Shown here: positions 39,832 through 52,600 of the stretch, one piece after another
Layout of the letters: each line of letters begins with the position of its first letter
Numbering within the stretch: the stretch's first letter is position 1
Assembly (NCBI GenBank): GCA_038025085.1
Contig: CM076140.1
Location: forward strand, 3,288,501-3,352,500
Reading direction: 5' to 3'
Origin: Tetragonia tetragonoides
Taxonomy: Eukaryota > Streptophyta > Magnoliopsida > Caryophyllales > Aizoaceae
DNA length: 64,000 nucleotides
Position numbers and translations under genes: made by a program
Notes under the pieces: model-generated
What the model was told of the DNA's origin: nothing
The model's database searches: none
The model's input: only the letters and a program-made list of their open reading frames with translations

Positions 39832-40599
39832 GCTGCTTATTCATATACTCATCCTTTTAGCTGATTTGGGATTTAGTTATACTTGACAGAAATTGAAAAT
39901 ACTTTTGTATGCCTCTATGTAATTGATAAATTTCAATAATTGGGCCTTAACAAAGTAAGCACACATACAAGACAAGTGAGGTTCCAACCCAAAACCAATT
40001 GGCAATGGGTGGAGTAACTCACTTCCTTATATGTATGCTCAAGATCCTTTAATCTTTCCATGTGGGACATTAACCCACTTCAACAGTAATGAATCAATAA
40101 TCATGGAAGCAGTTGTACAATCATACACATTGTAACACGACGGAAAAATTTATGCAAGCCGGTTTTGTCGACTCATGATTCATTTTTGTCCAATGTTAGA
40201 CTTAAAATCTTTCTTCTCCCCCTCCTTTTCTTTAAGGTATGAAAAGCAATTAGGAGAAATTAACTCCCCAGGCATAGAATATTACACGCCCCTTTAAATA
40301 GTTTCAAGAGTACATGTTAACATTCTGAAATACCCTCATTTGTCTTTTTGGATTCGCGTTAATACAATCACACGACCTTTTAACGATTGAAAAGAAATAG
40401 TGACATGATAAAAACTGGTGGAGCCCATGGCCCGCTTATCTGTAGTTCGACTGCCTGGCATGTATTTTGACTTTTTTTGGCTCGGTTGACCAGAGGAAAC
40501 GACGTGGTTAGGGTAACATTGCGTTCGTCAAATTAGAACCGTATCCGTAGCTAAAAATTGCACCCAAAACAAATTAGAATAGTGAAAAGACATTGCCAT
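39832..40599. other. 3' flank of copy A / upstream of copy B
   Basis: No gene is seen. It contains the copy A 3' UTR and probably the promoter of copy B. Confidence 0.45.
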
Positions 40600-40772
40600 T
40601 GCCACCGTCTGAGGCTTTAAAATTCCAATTGCATTTTCACCTTCTTCATTCCTAAGCCGCTCGATTTTTCTGAACTTCAATTTTCTATTTGATACTCCGC
40701 AAACTCGTTAGTGATTTGGCATTGTATGGAATTGTCCAAGGTTCAGCGACGGTCTCGGAAATCTCATCTTCG
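40600..40772 (+). promoter_or_regulatory. putative 5' UTR exon of fluoride exporter copy B
   Basis: A CT-rich leader-like stretch with 'cctaagccgctcgatttttc' ends at a donor-like 'cttcg|gtatcaatctctc' (after 40772). A strong acceptor 'ctttgttccag' ends at 43203, 26 bases before the copy B ATG, so a 5' UTR intron of about 2.4 kb is likely. Copy D has a comparable arrangement. The transcription start was not determined. Confidence 0.4.
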
Positions 40773-41176
40773 GTATCAATCTCTCTCCTCTCTTTTTGCA
40801 CCCCTCCCTTCAAGGACAATTAGGACTATAGATCACTGACTACTATTTGTTGTTAATTAATTACTACGGACAATTAAGCTCTTTTTGCTACAAGTAAAGC
40901 TAGCTAGTGGTAATTGTTATATTAGCTGAAAGTTGTTAGTTGTATAAAATAGCTGATTGAAATGAAAGTGCTTAGTAAATTTGTTGTACAATTATCTCAC
41001 ATTTGTTACGGAAAATGTTTTTTTTTTGGTGGGTTGTGTGGGGTATAGAAATCATTATAGTTGGATTAGTTGGTACAATATATATTATGCATACAGAATT
41101 AGGGCAGGGGAAAATTGAATCCAAAATTTTGTTGGGTACCAATATCTCCATTAAGTCTCAACTACCTAGAACATGT

Positions 41177-41393
41177 GCCCTGGAAGGGGTATTAGAGTTG
41201 GTCCTGAGGTTGAATTTCATGACAAAGGTCATGAGTTCAATTTCCAATAGGCCTTTTTGCTAAGCCTGTAAACAAGATTTTTCTTGTTGGCTTGCCTGGT
41301 ATGTGGTTTGCAGGCTATTGCATATACTCGGGGTTTATCCGATGCACACTCAAAGAGCAGTGGTGAGGGTTCTTCGTATAAAATAAAATAAAA
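41177..41393 (+). mobile_element. tRNA-derived SINE with 17-bp target duplication, in the copy B leader intron
   Basis: A 217-bp insertion flanked by the perfect direct repeat AACTACCTAGAACATGT (41160-41176 and 41394-41410). It carries an A-box-like 'ttagagttggtcctgagg', a B-box-like 'tcatgagttcaatttcc', and an A-rich tail of 'aaaat' units. The perfect target duplication indicates a recent insertion. Confidence 0.85.
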
Positions 41394-43229
41394 AACTACC
41401 TAGAACATGTCACTTTGTCTAAGTGTTTGGGGATGTGTTGGGAAAAGAACGCTCGTGCCTCATCTCCATTGGGCCTCAACATCACCGGCAAGACAAGTCG
41501 AAATACCATCATGGTGGGATGAAGAATCCCCTCTCCGATGGTGAAGTTAGGTAGTACTGTAGGATGAAGAAGTAGAGAGAGTGTGTAGAGATAAGAGTAT
41601 GTAGTTGTGTTTTACCTTCCCCTCATTGGGGTCTCATAATGGTAAGAGTAGTAAAATTAGATCAAGTTCATTGGTTTTTTTATTGGGCTGGGCCCATATC
41701 TGTATGTGTGTGTAGGCAAGCCGGAGGCCCATTGGGCATGTGGGAGTACACATGCCCCCAATCACTAAGAAAACTCATATTGATCATATATATACTCAAA
41801 GCTGGAATCTTAGGTGGTCAACTTCTTGGAATGTAAAACTAACCGAAAACTGTACCCTGTGAGCCCTTAGCCATCTGAGCAGTTTAAGAAGCTACTAAGT
41901 CAACTCAAATATTGTATTGTGGCTTTTTTAGCAAAAAAGTTCTCTGTTACTTTCAACTAGTCAGAGGAAAGACGGTTCATATTTGACCTCCCTGTGCTTA
42001 TCTGTGGAAACTGGAATAGGCACTTAGCTTTGTTACTGCTGTTGCTCTTTTTAAGCAGCTTACTGTTAGGACATTTAGAGCCCTGTTAAGGAAGGAACAA
42101 CTGAACTAGTAAAGCTAATGGGAGGTTAAAGGAAAGTCAATTGAGTATTTTCTCCTCCATTTCAAGTTTGCATTGTCAAAAGAGGCTTAGCTAGTTATAT
42201 GCACAGATGCACTTGTAGCTGCAGTCTCTTATTTCACAAGGTCGAAAATAAATTATCAAGAGAAACAATGACAAATTGACTATTAAATGAGAGTGTGCTT
42301 AGCAGTTCTTCTGTTGCAAAAATGAAAATGAAAACAAGGATGGATATATTATGTTTATGTTTTATTTTATGGAACTGTAATTTGGTCAACACAGCTGAAT
42401 GTTGTTGTTCCAAATTATTGCGACTAAACTATGGTCAGAAACAGTTATATTAGCTGATGGCATACATGATATCATAGACTAATAAGAAATTCATTGGTGC
42501 AGTTCAAATGAATACATTCCACTATTAAAAATAGATTTCAGATGCAGTTCAAAAGATACTCCTGTTCCACGTATTATTATATATAGATATCCAGGTAATC
42601 GCTTAGAGGTCTCATTATGCAAGAGATCATTGGAAGTTTTCAGATGTATTGATGATTTCATATTCCTCAGTTTTAATTACCCTTATGTTGTTATTTGTGT
42701 TCGTCTCTCTTATATCAGTTGTTTACTTGCTGCTTCCTCATACACGTCTCTCATCGGCCTGTTTTATAGGTATTCATCGTTTAGACGTTCGGTGACTGGT
42801 GTCCCCTCAGTCAATCAGTCTCATATCATCTTGTTACCCTGACAACAGAAAACTGTCCAGTGTACTTTTCAACTAGCTCGGAAATAAAATAAAAGAAGAA
42901 GAAAACTATGTTTTTGAGCTTTTGACTCGAACATATTTGAGTTTGTGTTTTATTTGTTTGATAACCAAACCCAAACTTCAAAACCTGATGAGTTTGAGAC
43001 GAGTCAAAACTTGAAACTAGAGTGTGGCTCTTTTACTATTTACCTGTGCTGTGCAGCCTGTGCTTGAAGTGGTTGAGAGCAGCTTCCCAGCTGTCATCCC
43101 TATATATGAATCTAGGATATGCATTATTGTTGAAGGATGATATAGTGAGGAAATGCTATGTACATGTCCAACTCTGGACTAATACTTCCACACTTTGTTC
43201 CAGTGAATCCCCTTAATTAATAGTGAAGA

Positions 43230-46200
43230 ATGGCAACGAGTAGATCTGGTCGGCATACCACAGATCATGATACCAATGACTTACAATCAAGGAGGAGTGG
43301 TTCAGCGCTCCGGACAAACAGTTTCAGTTCGATAGGACGAACAAGCAGCACCGGTGGTTCTATGAGAAGGTTATTTAGTTTGCAGGATGGTATTTACACA
43401 CAGTTGGATGAAGATACGGAAAATGAAATTATGTCACAGGCAGGAGATATTGGAGAGAGGGAACTTAGCAGAAGAGGAAGTCAGAGACCGAGTCTGCGCT
43501 TCTCCATGGATCAAGGGGTTGTTTTCCCCATCCCAGAGGACTTTCTGAATTCATATGATTTTTTGTCCCATGATCCTTCAAAACTCAACGCCGTCTCTCC
43601 AGTATCACCATTAGCATCGGAAATCTTAACTCCGCTTCCCACTGATCCTATATTGCAGAAGAAACAAGTGAGTTTTTGTTTAGTCTTGGGTCAACTTTTC
43701 AATATTGAATGACTCATGGATGATTTATTGCTATTACATGAAACTACAATTTGCTTCTCCTATCTCTAGGGAGAGGAGAAAGTGCTGCCACCTTCATTGG
43801 AATACATCGCTTGCCTGGTGTATTTAGCCGTCTTTGGGATTCTTGGGGTAATATTTTTACTATTACCTTTGTTATCTGTTGAGAGGTGATAAGAATGCTG
43901 ACATGGAATTGAGTGATACATCATATAGAAGCTGCTTTAATTTGCTGTTACTTTGATGTACTTTTCTTCTATCCAGGTTTTTGATTTTATACTTGGATCA
44001 TATGCCGATACTGAATTGTTACTATTTTATACTGAATTGTTACTTGCTTTAGGCTTTCTTCTTTTCCTTTTCAAGGCCAGCATCCATAATTATTCAACTT
44101 AATATAGTTAGAACTGAGAAAATTATAAATGACGAAGAATTCTGTACTGGTATATTCTGCCTCCTACTAGAGCAGGAATCAAAAGCTATTTTCTTCCACC
44201 TGCACTAAATAGTAGCAGAATATTATTTGAGCAGAGTTGTAATGAATGCTCCTGCCTGGTATTGTTAATTAAAATTTTCTGATTCCGGTATAGCTGTGAG
44301 TTATGACATATAGACCATACCAACAATGCGTAATGAATGGTCTTAGTATGATATTGGAAACTAACATGTTGAAACTTGAACTTCCATTAAAGTGTTCGCT
44401 GCTCACATGGAGTCTCAAAATGCGTTTTAGGTTTAGTTTGCTGTGTATACTAAGAAAAGTCGGGCGTCCCTTGGGGAATGAGATGGTAGGTAACTGAATT
44501 GTTAACATACTCAAGTACAAGGGGAAAGAAATGTAGGAAGTAGAAAAGGGAACTGTAAGGTTCACTGAGGAATAATGGCTCCACTTAGCGAAAGATTTTT
44601 CTCTGATGTAGTTCAGAGAGCTTCTAGAGGAATGGTGGATACTGGATAAGGGCATCTAGAATGAATATGTGTTTCAGTGATTGATGAGAATGTCTTATTG
44701 TTGGGGGTTGGAGTGCTCCATTTCTCCTACTTAACATCTGATAATATCTTGCTTTTGTGTATCATAAGGTTCTCTAAAACAGAGGAAATTAGGTTCATTT
44801 GTACTGATCTTACAATATGCAGGTCCTAACAAGGTTTCTACTACAAAAGCTGTTTGGCCCTGGTGTGGTGGGTTTGACGAGTGATCATACTATTCTGTAC
44901 CTTGATCTTCCATCAAATATGGTACCTATCTTCCTACCTTACCCCCTTTTTTAACTCACACAGTTTGGGGATGTGCTGAAAGTTTTTACTCTCTGCCCCC
45001 ACTCATCCATCAAATTCTTGATGACCTATATACTACTTCCTTTACCTTCATCTGATTGCGACTCAGTTACATTGGTTTCTCACTTCACAAGCGGGATATA
45101 TGGTATTTGTTAGTTTGCTTATCCAAGTCTCGGCATACTTGTAGGTTGGTTCTTTCTTAATGGGATGGTTTGGTGTTGTCTTCAAAGGCAACATATCTCG
45201 TGTGTCAGATCAACTATCGATAGGGATATCAACTGGTTATCTAGGAAGCCTTACCACATTCAGCGGTTGGAATCAGAAAATGCTCGACCTCAGCATTCAT
45301 GGACATTGGGTCTTTGCTGTGTTAGGCTTTGCTGTAGGTAACATATTATATGTCAGTACTTTGGTCACAGTCACACAAATCAAATTAATTTCCTTTCATT
45401 TTTTTTTTTTTTTGAGTTCAACTACTTGGTGTCTGATGATATTCCTTTGATTTTATTGTGCTTTATTGCAGGCTTGTTTCTTAGTGCTTATTCTATTATC
45501 TTTGGAGTCGAGACAGCCAAGGGTTTTAGGTGGCTTCTCAAGAGGGTTGGTTTAAGTGCTTGCAAGTGGAGGGTGAAGTTCTACAAGCATCACCTGGTAG
45601 CTCTATTGGTGTTGATCTTGATGTGGGCTGGCTTGTGGGCAACAAGTGCGGTTTTTGAGAAGAAAAAGTTCAGAAATGGCGGCAGTGGTGCCCAACTTTG
45701 GTTGGCTTGCCTTGTTGGTCCTATTGGGGTTTGGATCAGGTGGTGGCTTGCTCGATTAAACGGACATGGATTGGGGAAGGCAGGGCGGTGGAAGTGGATT
45801 CCATTTGGGACTCTAATTGCTAATGTCTCTGCAGCATGTTGCATGGCAGCACTTGCAACAACCAAGAAAGCGGTAATGTATTGCATTGGCGTAGTTTGCA
45901 CTAAAAAAATCTTATGCCCTGTCTGTCGCAGTAGTTTTGGTCCATGTAATGAGTGTTATATATCCTTGATTGAGCAATAGCTTTCTTTGCAAGGGGAATT
46001 CTTCAACTTCATCTCTATAGTAGTAAACCTGCTACATCGTTTCTGACCTGTCATTTTCCTTAAGTTGTTCTATCTCAAAATTGCTACGATTTATGCTCTC
46101 TTGGTACCACACAGTTGAAAATGAATAGGAGTAAAAACTGTGGTAAAACTAGGTGATCTATTGGTCTATCCCTTAACATACACTTGAGGTGATACATATA

Positions 46201-46482
46201 TATGACATAGTTGTCAAGTAAATCATTCTGTTTGGTTCTGAAGTTTTTCTGTATGTGGTGCAGATTAATACGAAGAACTGTGACACAGTCGCCACAGGCA
46301 TACAATTTGGTTTGATGGGTTGTTTAAGCACAGTATCGACCTTCATGGCTGAATTTAATGCAATGAGACAGAGCAGTCACCCCTGGAGGGCATATACATA
46401 TGCCATCATGACAATTGGAATCTCGTTTGGATTTGGAACCTTGATATACTCGGTGCCTGTGTGGGCAAAGGGGTACCATTAG
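43230..46482 (+). CDS. FEX: Fluoride exporter, CrcB/Fluc/FEX family, array copy B, 6 exons
   Basis: Coding exons: 43230-43667, 43770-43847, 44823-44921, 45145-45337, 45472-45872, 46264-46482; total 1428 nt, 475 residues, GT/AG throughout. Residues 1-146 form a polar, Ser/Arg-rich cytosolic region (MRRLFS; DTENEIMSQAGDIG; RRGSQR; PIPEDFLNSYDF). Domain 1 follows (GVLTRFLLQKLFG, DLPSNMVGSFLMGW, GYLGSLTTFSGW), then a linker helix (LVALLVLILMWAGLWA), then domain 2 (GVWIRWWLARLN, FGTLIANVSAACCMAALA, GLMGCLSTVSTFMAEF), ending in AKGYH. In Fluc channels the TM1 Arg, the TM2 Asn and the TM3 TTFS/STF region line the pore; all have counterparts here in both halves. The start is the first ATG after the leader acceptor at 43203. 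Confidence 0.93.
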
Positions 46483-49400
46483 GCCATGAAGATTCAGGCT
46501 TGCTGGAAAGTGCCTTTTCTCTTCCTCTAATTCATAACTCGCAGCCAAAAGGTACCAAACGAACCCTTAGCTGTTTGAGCTAGGCTTGAACTTCATCGGC
46601 ATTGGTCTTTGAGAGAAGTCTGGGAGCGGGTACACTGGTACCAGGTTCGAAATTCGTCTGCGTTGGCTTTTCTGCTTCTTTTGTACCACCAAAAGGAGAA
46701 GGAAAAAAAAGCTAAGGGGAGGTCTAGATGTATAGGTATAAAAATGTACTTTCTGGCTCCCCATTTGATTCTTCTAACCTGCTATTCACTCATCCTGTGC
46801 TTTTGCAACAATAGAAACTAAAATTGGGTTGTGTGATGTTGATAATGTAAATTTGGCTCCTTTTTTTTTTATCTAATGTAAAAGTTGGCTCTTTGAACAC
46901 TGTTACTACTTGTGTCTGTTACTAGTGTTCTTCACGTATGATCTATAGTGGTTAGTGATTTCAATACAGTGTTTCCCATTTTAACGGAGTAAGATTAGAC
47001 ACACACATGCCATAATAATCTGAGAACAGTGATGTGTTAATTACATGCCCGTACAGGGTTCGCTTAACAAGGACAAATCCAGTTTAACATTAGATTGTTC
47101 ACTTCAAAATGCATGGTTCCCTCTTGAGTTGAAGCACAAGTTCTTGATGTCTACGCATAGATCCATGTTGTGTCCGTATTCCGTGCATTCTAGTTTTAAT
47201 TGCTGGAAGTTTTTGACACCTTCTATATTCCAGTGGACTATCTTCATATATGTAGAAGTTGCTGATAATTTGGGTGTTTTCAAGGCTTCAAGCCACAGTA
47301 ATTTGAAATGATCATCAACCTGTACATCTGTACGAATACATAAAGCAAGAGTCCTAAAAATGACTTTCTTCAAGAAAATAAAAATGCTTACATATTAGCT
47401 TCTTGAGACATTGACCTTATTTTACCCTCCTCATTGCAGTATCACACAGCTTATGTCTTAGCAATCAGCGTCATCTGGGACGAACAGAAGTACCGTCTAA
47501 GATCATATCAGGCTCTTCCAAGACCAGAAGGCCTCTCCACAGTGCTGAAAGGTTAGAACTATATCCTATGTCAATAATAATCCTTATACTTCATCCATCT
47601 GTCACACCTCTGTATTGCAACCAGCAACTTGGAACAAGTTTGATTAGTTTTTATTTTTTGGTCATTTGGAACAAGTTGATTATTGTCCAATATTGGAATA
47701 GTAAAACAACAAAAGTCTAATAATCTAATTTAATAGTAGATTAGAATAAGAAACTTTAAAATCCTAAATATGTATCGTTTAACTTGGACCTCGTTGGCTG
47801 ATCCTGTCAAATGCTAATTCACGTCAACACCTTCTACTAGGTTTTATCATGTCAAGGTCAATTTCAGAATCATGACGGATGGACGAAAGAAGTTAAAAAC
47901 ATAAGGCCGACCTGCATATATTGATCTGTAATGGCGATATAGCGTGCAACTAGTTTGTGTTCTGTGACCCAACCCTTCCCCCAATATTGGTTTTTTTTTT
48001 CTTTTTCTTTTGATCGACAAGAAAGTTCAAGTAGTGTGAAGCAACTTTGCACGTTCTTGGGAACTCGCTTATACTAACTCGACAAGCTAAGTCTTCACCC
48101 TGGCGAAACACTGACAGTTAATTTTCTTATTTTAATCTAAGGAGTTTTGCCGCTATTCCCCCTGTCTTTCTCAAATGGATTAGCTATCTTGACCTGATCT
48201 CATCAAATCCAACTTGATTTAGCAAATTGCTGCACTTGTATCTTTCTTTGCATTTGTCTTCACTAAGGTTAGGTGAGCCACAAACCTCATGAGTCATGAT
48301 CAGTCTAAACAGCATTCGGTCAAAATGTGCATTGAAATAATAATAAATCTACGTAAGACACAAACCCCATTACATGGGCACTAATCTGCCATCATCTTCA
48401 GCTGATGCTGGTGTACTTTTGGCGCCAACAGTGCCGACAGTTTCTGTACTTTTGATAAGTAGCTCCTGTACAGCAACGAGCGAGAAGGAAAATTAGTTAA
48501 TTTCAACTGATTGGTATCTTGCAAAATGTGAGAGTACCTGTTTAAGGCCTCTTTGTGTACCCAGTCTAAAAGACAATACAATAATGAGATATATGAAGTA
48601 GAACAAATCTGCGAATCGTGGAAGCGGATCTGCATGTATTCTTAGTTGATGACTAAGCTTATATATAGCTAGATGATTTTACATCATATATAATACCTAT
48701 GTTGAAGGTCCTTCTCAAAGGAAAAATGGCCATTAGGATCTACTTGGGACAGTTTTCTTTTTTTTTTGGTGCCTATTTTGTGCTGGGACGGGGATGTCTA
48801 GAAGGTGTTCGGTTCTTTTAATTGGCCTCAAAATGTTATTGTTGTTTGTTGTTTGCTTGTTAGGCACTAATCGCTCTTGAAAGAACATGTTAAAGACTTA
48901 AGAGAAACTGTTGCAATAGCTGATTGCATCCGTGATATCATGGCTAATCAGAATTAATTAGTATAGTACGAGTTCAAAAGAATATAGTTTACCCTTTATA
49001 GGTGTATCTGCACAAGTGTAGGAGATGCTACCTAAAAATCTCCAGCTGCATTCGACGTTATAGGGTGTGCAAGTTGCTAATTACGTCGTCATTCAAGTTT
49101 TGTCTTTCTCAAGTCATTTACTTCGCTTGATCTTTATATATATCTATGACGAATTGGATAGCATAACCACAACACAGATTTTTTTCTTTCAGACATTAAC
49201 TAGCTAGGTAAGTGACACCCCTAATCTGTATATGATTTCTTGTTACACTCTGTTCCAATAACTATAAGTCGAGCTAAACTGACCCCATTTTCTCTTTAGC
49301 TTGGTATGTAAGTATTGAGCTCGAGTTGGTTTGAGCCATGCTCAAGCTGGTCTAGTCTAACCCACGATGTTTGGCTCAAGCTTGGCTCATTTATGAATTA

Positions 49401-49616
49401 TATTTGAACTCAGCTTCATTGTGTAAACTCTAATTTGGTTTCTCCATTCTCTGCAGTACTCCAGTTAACTCTGATATAAAGAGAAGCATCTAGCTCAAGT
49501 CTTGTTCAATAACCCAGATCGAAAGTACTTTAGAGGCATCATCTCATTGGATGATCTAGTCCAGGAATCCTATATAAATTTTCAATTTGAACTCACATTC
49601 TCATTATTCCTTCCAG
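46483..49616. other. between copies B and C: UTRs, leader intron and unidentified fragments
   Basis: Positions 48902-48985 are homologous to 42437-42520 in the copy B leader intron, so the upstream region was duplicated together with the gene. Positions 47441-47552 look like an isolated exon (acceptor-like 'cattgcag', open reading YHTAYVLAISVIWDEQKYRL and onward, donor-like 'aaaggttag') of unknown origin. No complete gene is present. Confidence 0.45.
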
Positions 49617-49634
49617 TGAATTGTGCTGAGAAGA

Positions 49635-52600
49635 ATGGAAGCAAATGGATCCACTGTTCAGATTACCACAAACAATGGCATCCCATTTTCTGTAGCCAAT
49701 GACCCAGAAAATGGAGTTGTTCCCAGTCAGCCGAGACAGTATAGCTCACTATGCCGATCAGCAAGTAGCGATGGCGCGTCTTTAAGAAGACTGTTTAGTC
49801 TCCGTGGTTGTTTTTACACCCAAAAACCCTATCTTGATGAGGATACAGAAAATGAGATTGTTTCCCAGGCAGGAGATATTGGAGACAGGGAACTTAGCAG
49901 AGGAGGCAGTCAGAGAGGGAGTCTCCGCTTCTCCACAGATCAAGTCCAAGGGGTTGTTTTCCCTCTTCCTGTCCTAGAGGACTTACTGGAGCTCTATGGC
50001 TTTTGTTCCCAGGTCCCTCCGAAACTAAACGCAGTCTATCCAGGATCACCACTGACATCAGCATCAGAATTTGCTATTCCGGTTCCTACTGACACTAACT
50101 TGCAGAAGAAACAGGTAAGCTTTTCTGTTTTCTTCCTGATTTGGGTCAACCTTTAACATATTGAATGATTCATGGATAGTGAATGTTAGTTTCATTATTG
50201 ACAAACGAAACTGTAATATGATTTTTCCAATCTGCAGGAAGAGGAGAAACAGTTGCCATCTTTAATGGAATACATTGCTTGCCTGGTGTATTTAGCTGTC
50301 TTTGCCATTCTCGGGGTAAGAACTAAGAAATGCAAGTGGTATATATGCAGAAGCATATTTGCGTGTTATATTGATGCATCTTTCTACCGTTATTTTCATA
50401 TTTTGATACTACAGTCTGTCTAACTACTTATGTTGGTGACAGAAAACTGACGACCTATGCACCAATTGGAGCACCATATTTTCTTGCCTTTTCTCCCCTG
50501 CACTAATTTGCCCACAAAAATCTTAGGATTGTTAGCATAAAAGCACCCACTCCAAAGTATTTCCATCTTTACAGAGCCATACATAGCCAGTTATATTAGT
50601 CATATGTGAGACATAATTGATTCAAAACCCTTGCGTATCACCACCAGCAGCCACCCTTGTTCTCTTCAAGAACCTGCTCTCTTTCCTTTGTCTATCATTG
50701 CCGAAATCACTGCTGTCAACTTTGTTCCATGTTCTACTAAAAGTGGCCTACGTGAGTCGAATCTGATCGCCAAAAGTCTAGATTTTGGTTGTCGACAATC
50801 AAATCTAGAACGTATGGGGGAAGAGATGGATTAAACTGGCTGCTGATAGTAATGGTTGCTGATAGGGTGGCAGTGCTCAATGAAGAGAAATGGTTCCATC
50901 CCAGTTCAACAGTGGAACGAAACGGACCCTTATGAGTTGTACCATGGCCTTTGGGAGACAAGAATACATAGTCCAAACTTCAGCTTATAAAATTAAGAAT
51001 AGAAAGGGAACCTTATATTTTTATTGTACTGTTCTATGATCTTTGGAAGACAAGTAACCAAGATAGTCAAACTTCCAATTTTAAATATAGAAGAAAATAT
51101 TTTTTATTTCCTTGAGAGGAGGGAAAAAATATTTGAATACTAGACATTGAACATATATCTATCACAAATTCACAACCTGACAATTTTGACATGAATTTGT
51201 TTTTTGTGCTCTTTTGTTACATATGAGGCAGACCAATAAATACATATTCATACAATATTATAGGGAGAAATCGAACTTGTAACTCAATGTACCAAATAAA
51301 TCAACATTAGGCTAAGGACTCATCAATTCATACGTGAATTTTGCCAGTCTTGCATTTGTTCAATAGTTGAATGAAAGGGGAAACGCCAGGCTGCTCTTGC
51401 CATTGACACTTTGGACTATAAACCTGGACAGCTTCATGGTCATTATAGTTAGATAAATTCCTTATAGAAGGTAGCTTAGTAGTGGACTAGTGGCGCTCGA
51501 GATGAGGTGCTCTGCTCCTATTCTCGTATTTACAATTAAAGAAAACATGTAAGAGCATTAACTAGACTATTTGGTTCAATCTGTCCTAACCAATATGAAA
51601 TATAACGAATAGTTTTAAGTTAACATATCTCCAAATACCATGTAGATAGTTGTCTAGATAAACATTTGAATAATTTTGTGATTCTTAAAGCAAGGTCAAA
51701 GAAAAAAGACAAAAATTTACATGAAATTTTGGGCTTATTGGAAAATAAACATTTGTAATAAGTTCTAGTGCATCGAGAATCATATATCATTTACGCAAAA
51801 CTGCACTTTGTTGTGGATTTTGGATTCAAATTGGTAGTTTAAATCCAAAACAAAATTAGTCGAGAATTTAAGAATGAACTTGATCAGGTAGAATCCAATC
51901 CGAATTCCAATATTTTTTTTATTGTTCTGGTGTTAAATTACACTACTCCCTAACAAGGAATCCTTTGAAAGAACGAGGTGCATGCAATTGAAGTGTTTTC
52001 CAATTTTTTGAGACTAAGGAAAACTATATGCGTTGTGCATTAAGCAAGTGGTTCTTGTTTGGGGTATTGGGTACCAAGAGAAACATAAAAGTGATCAGGA
52101 AAAGAGAGCTAAAAGGCTTCTGAGGGTGTAAGTGTAATGGTCTAAGCTCTAATAGATAGCAACATAATTATATTCTTCATAAAAGAAACCAAATTGCGAA
52201 CTACGTGTTTATTTAGTATTCAGATAGTTTGCTTCTACAGGAATAATGGTGCACATAAGATCCGTAAGATCATCTAAGAAGTGAACTAGTTGTGTGAATT
52301 ACATAAGTTTGTTGTAATGGAAGGCTTAGATTACTCCTTTAGTTTTTACTTCATATTAAAAATCTATGACTGTATGTTACCTAAACAAGAAATATAGTCT
52401 GACTCTTCCATCTCTTACTATGTGCAGGTGCTAAGCAGGTATCTTCTACAAAATCTATTTGGTCCAAGCGTGGCAGGAGTGACAACTAATCATGGAATTT
52501 TATACCTCAATCTTCCTACCAATATGGTATGAGCCTTCGGATCTACCCCATCCCTTCCTACACTTATTTTCAATTTATCGATTACCTGCTATTTCTTTTC

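Noticed and set aside
47104..47373. Minus-strand open frame with a segment (MKIVHWNIEGVKN) faintly like a LINE endonuclease start
   Set aside because: Similarity is limited to a few residues, with no catalytic motifs following.
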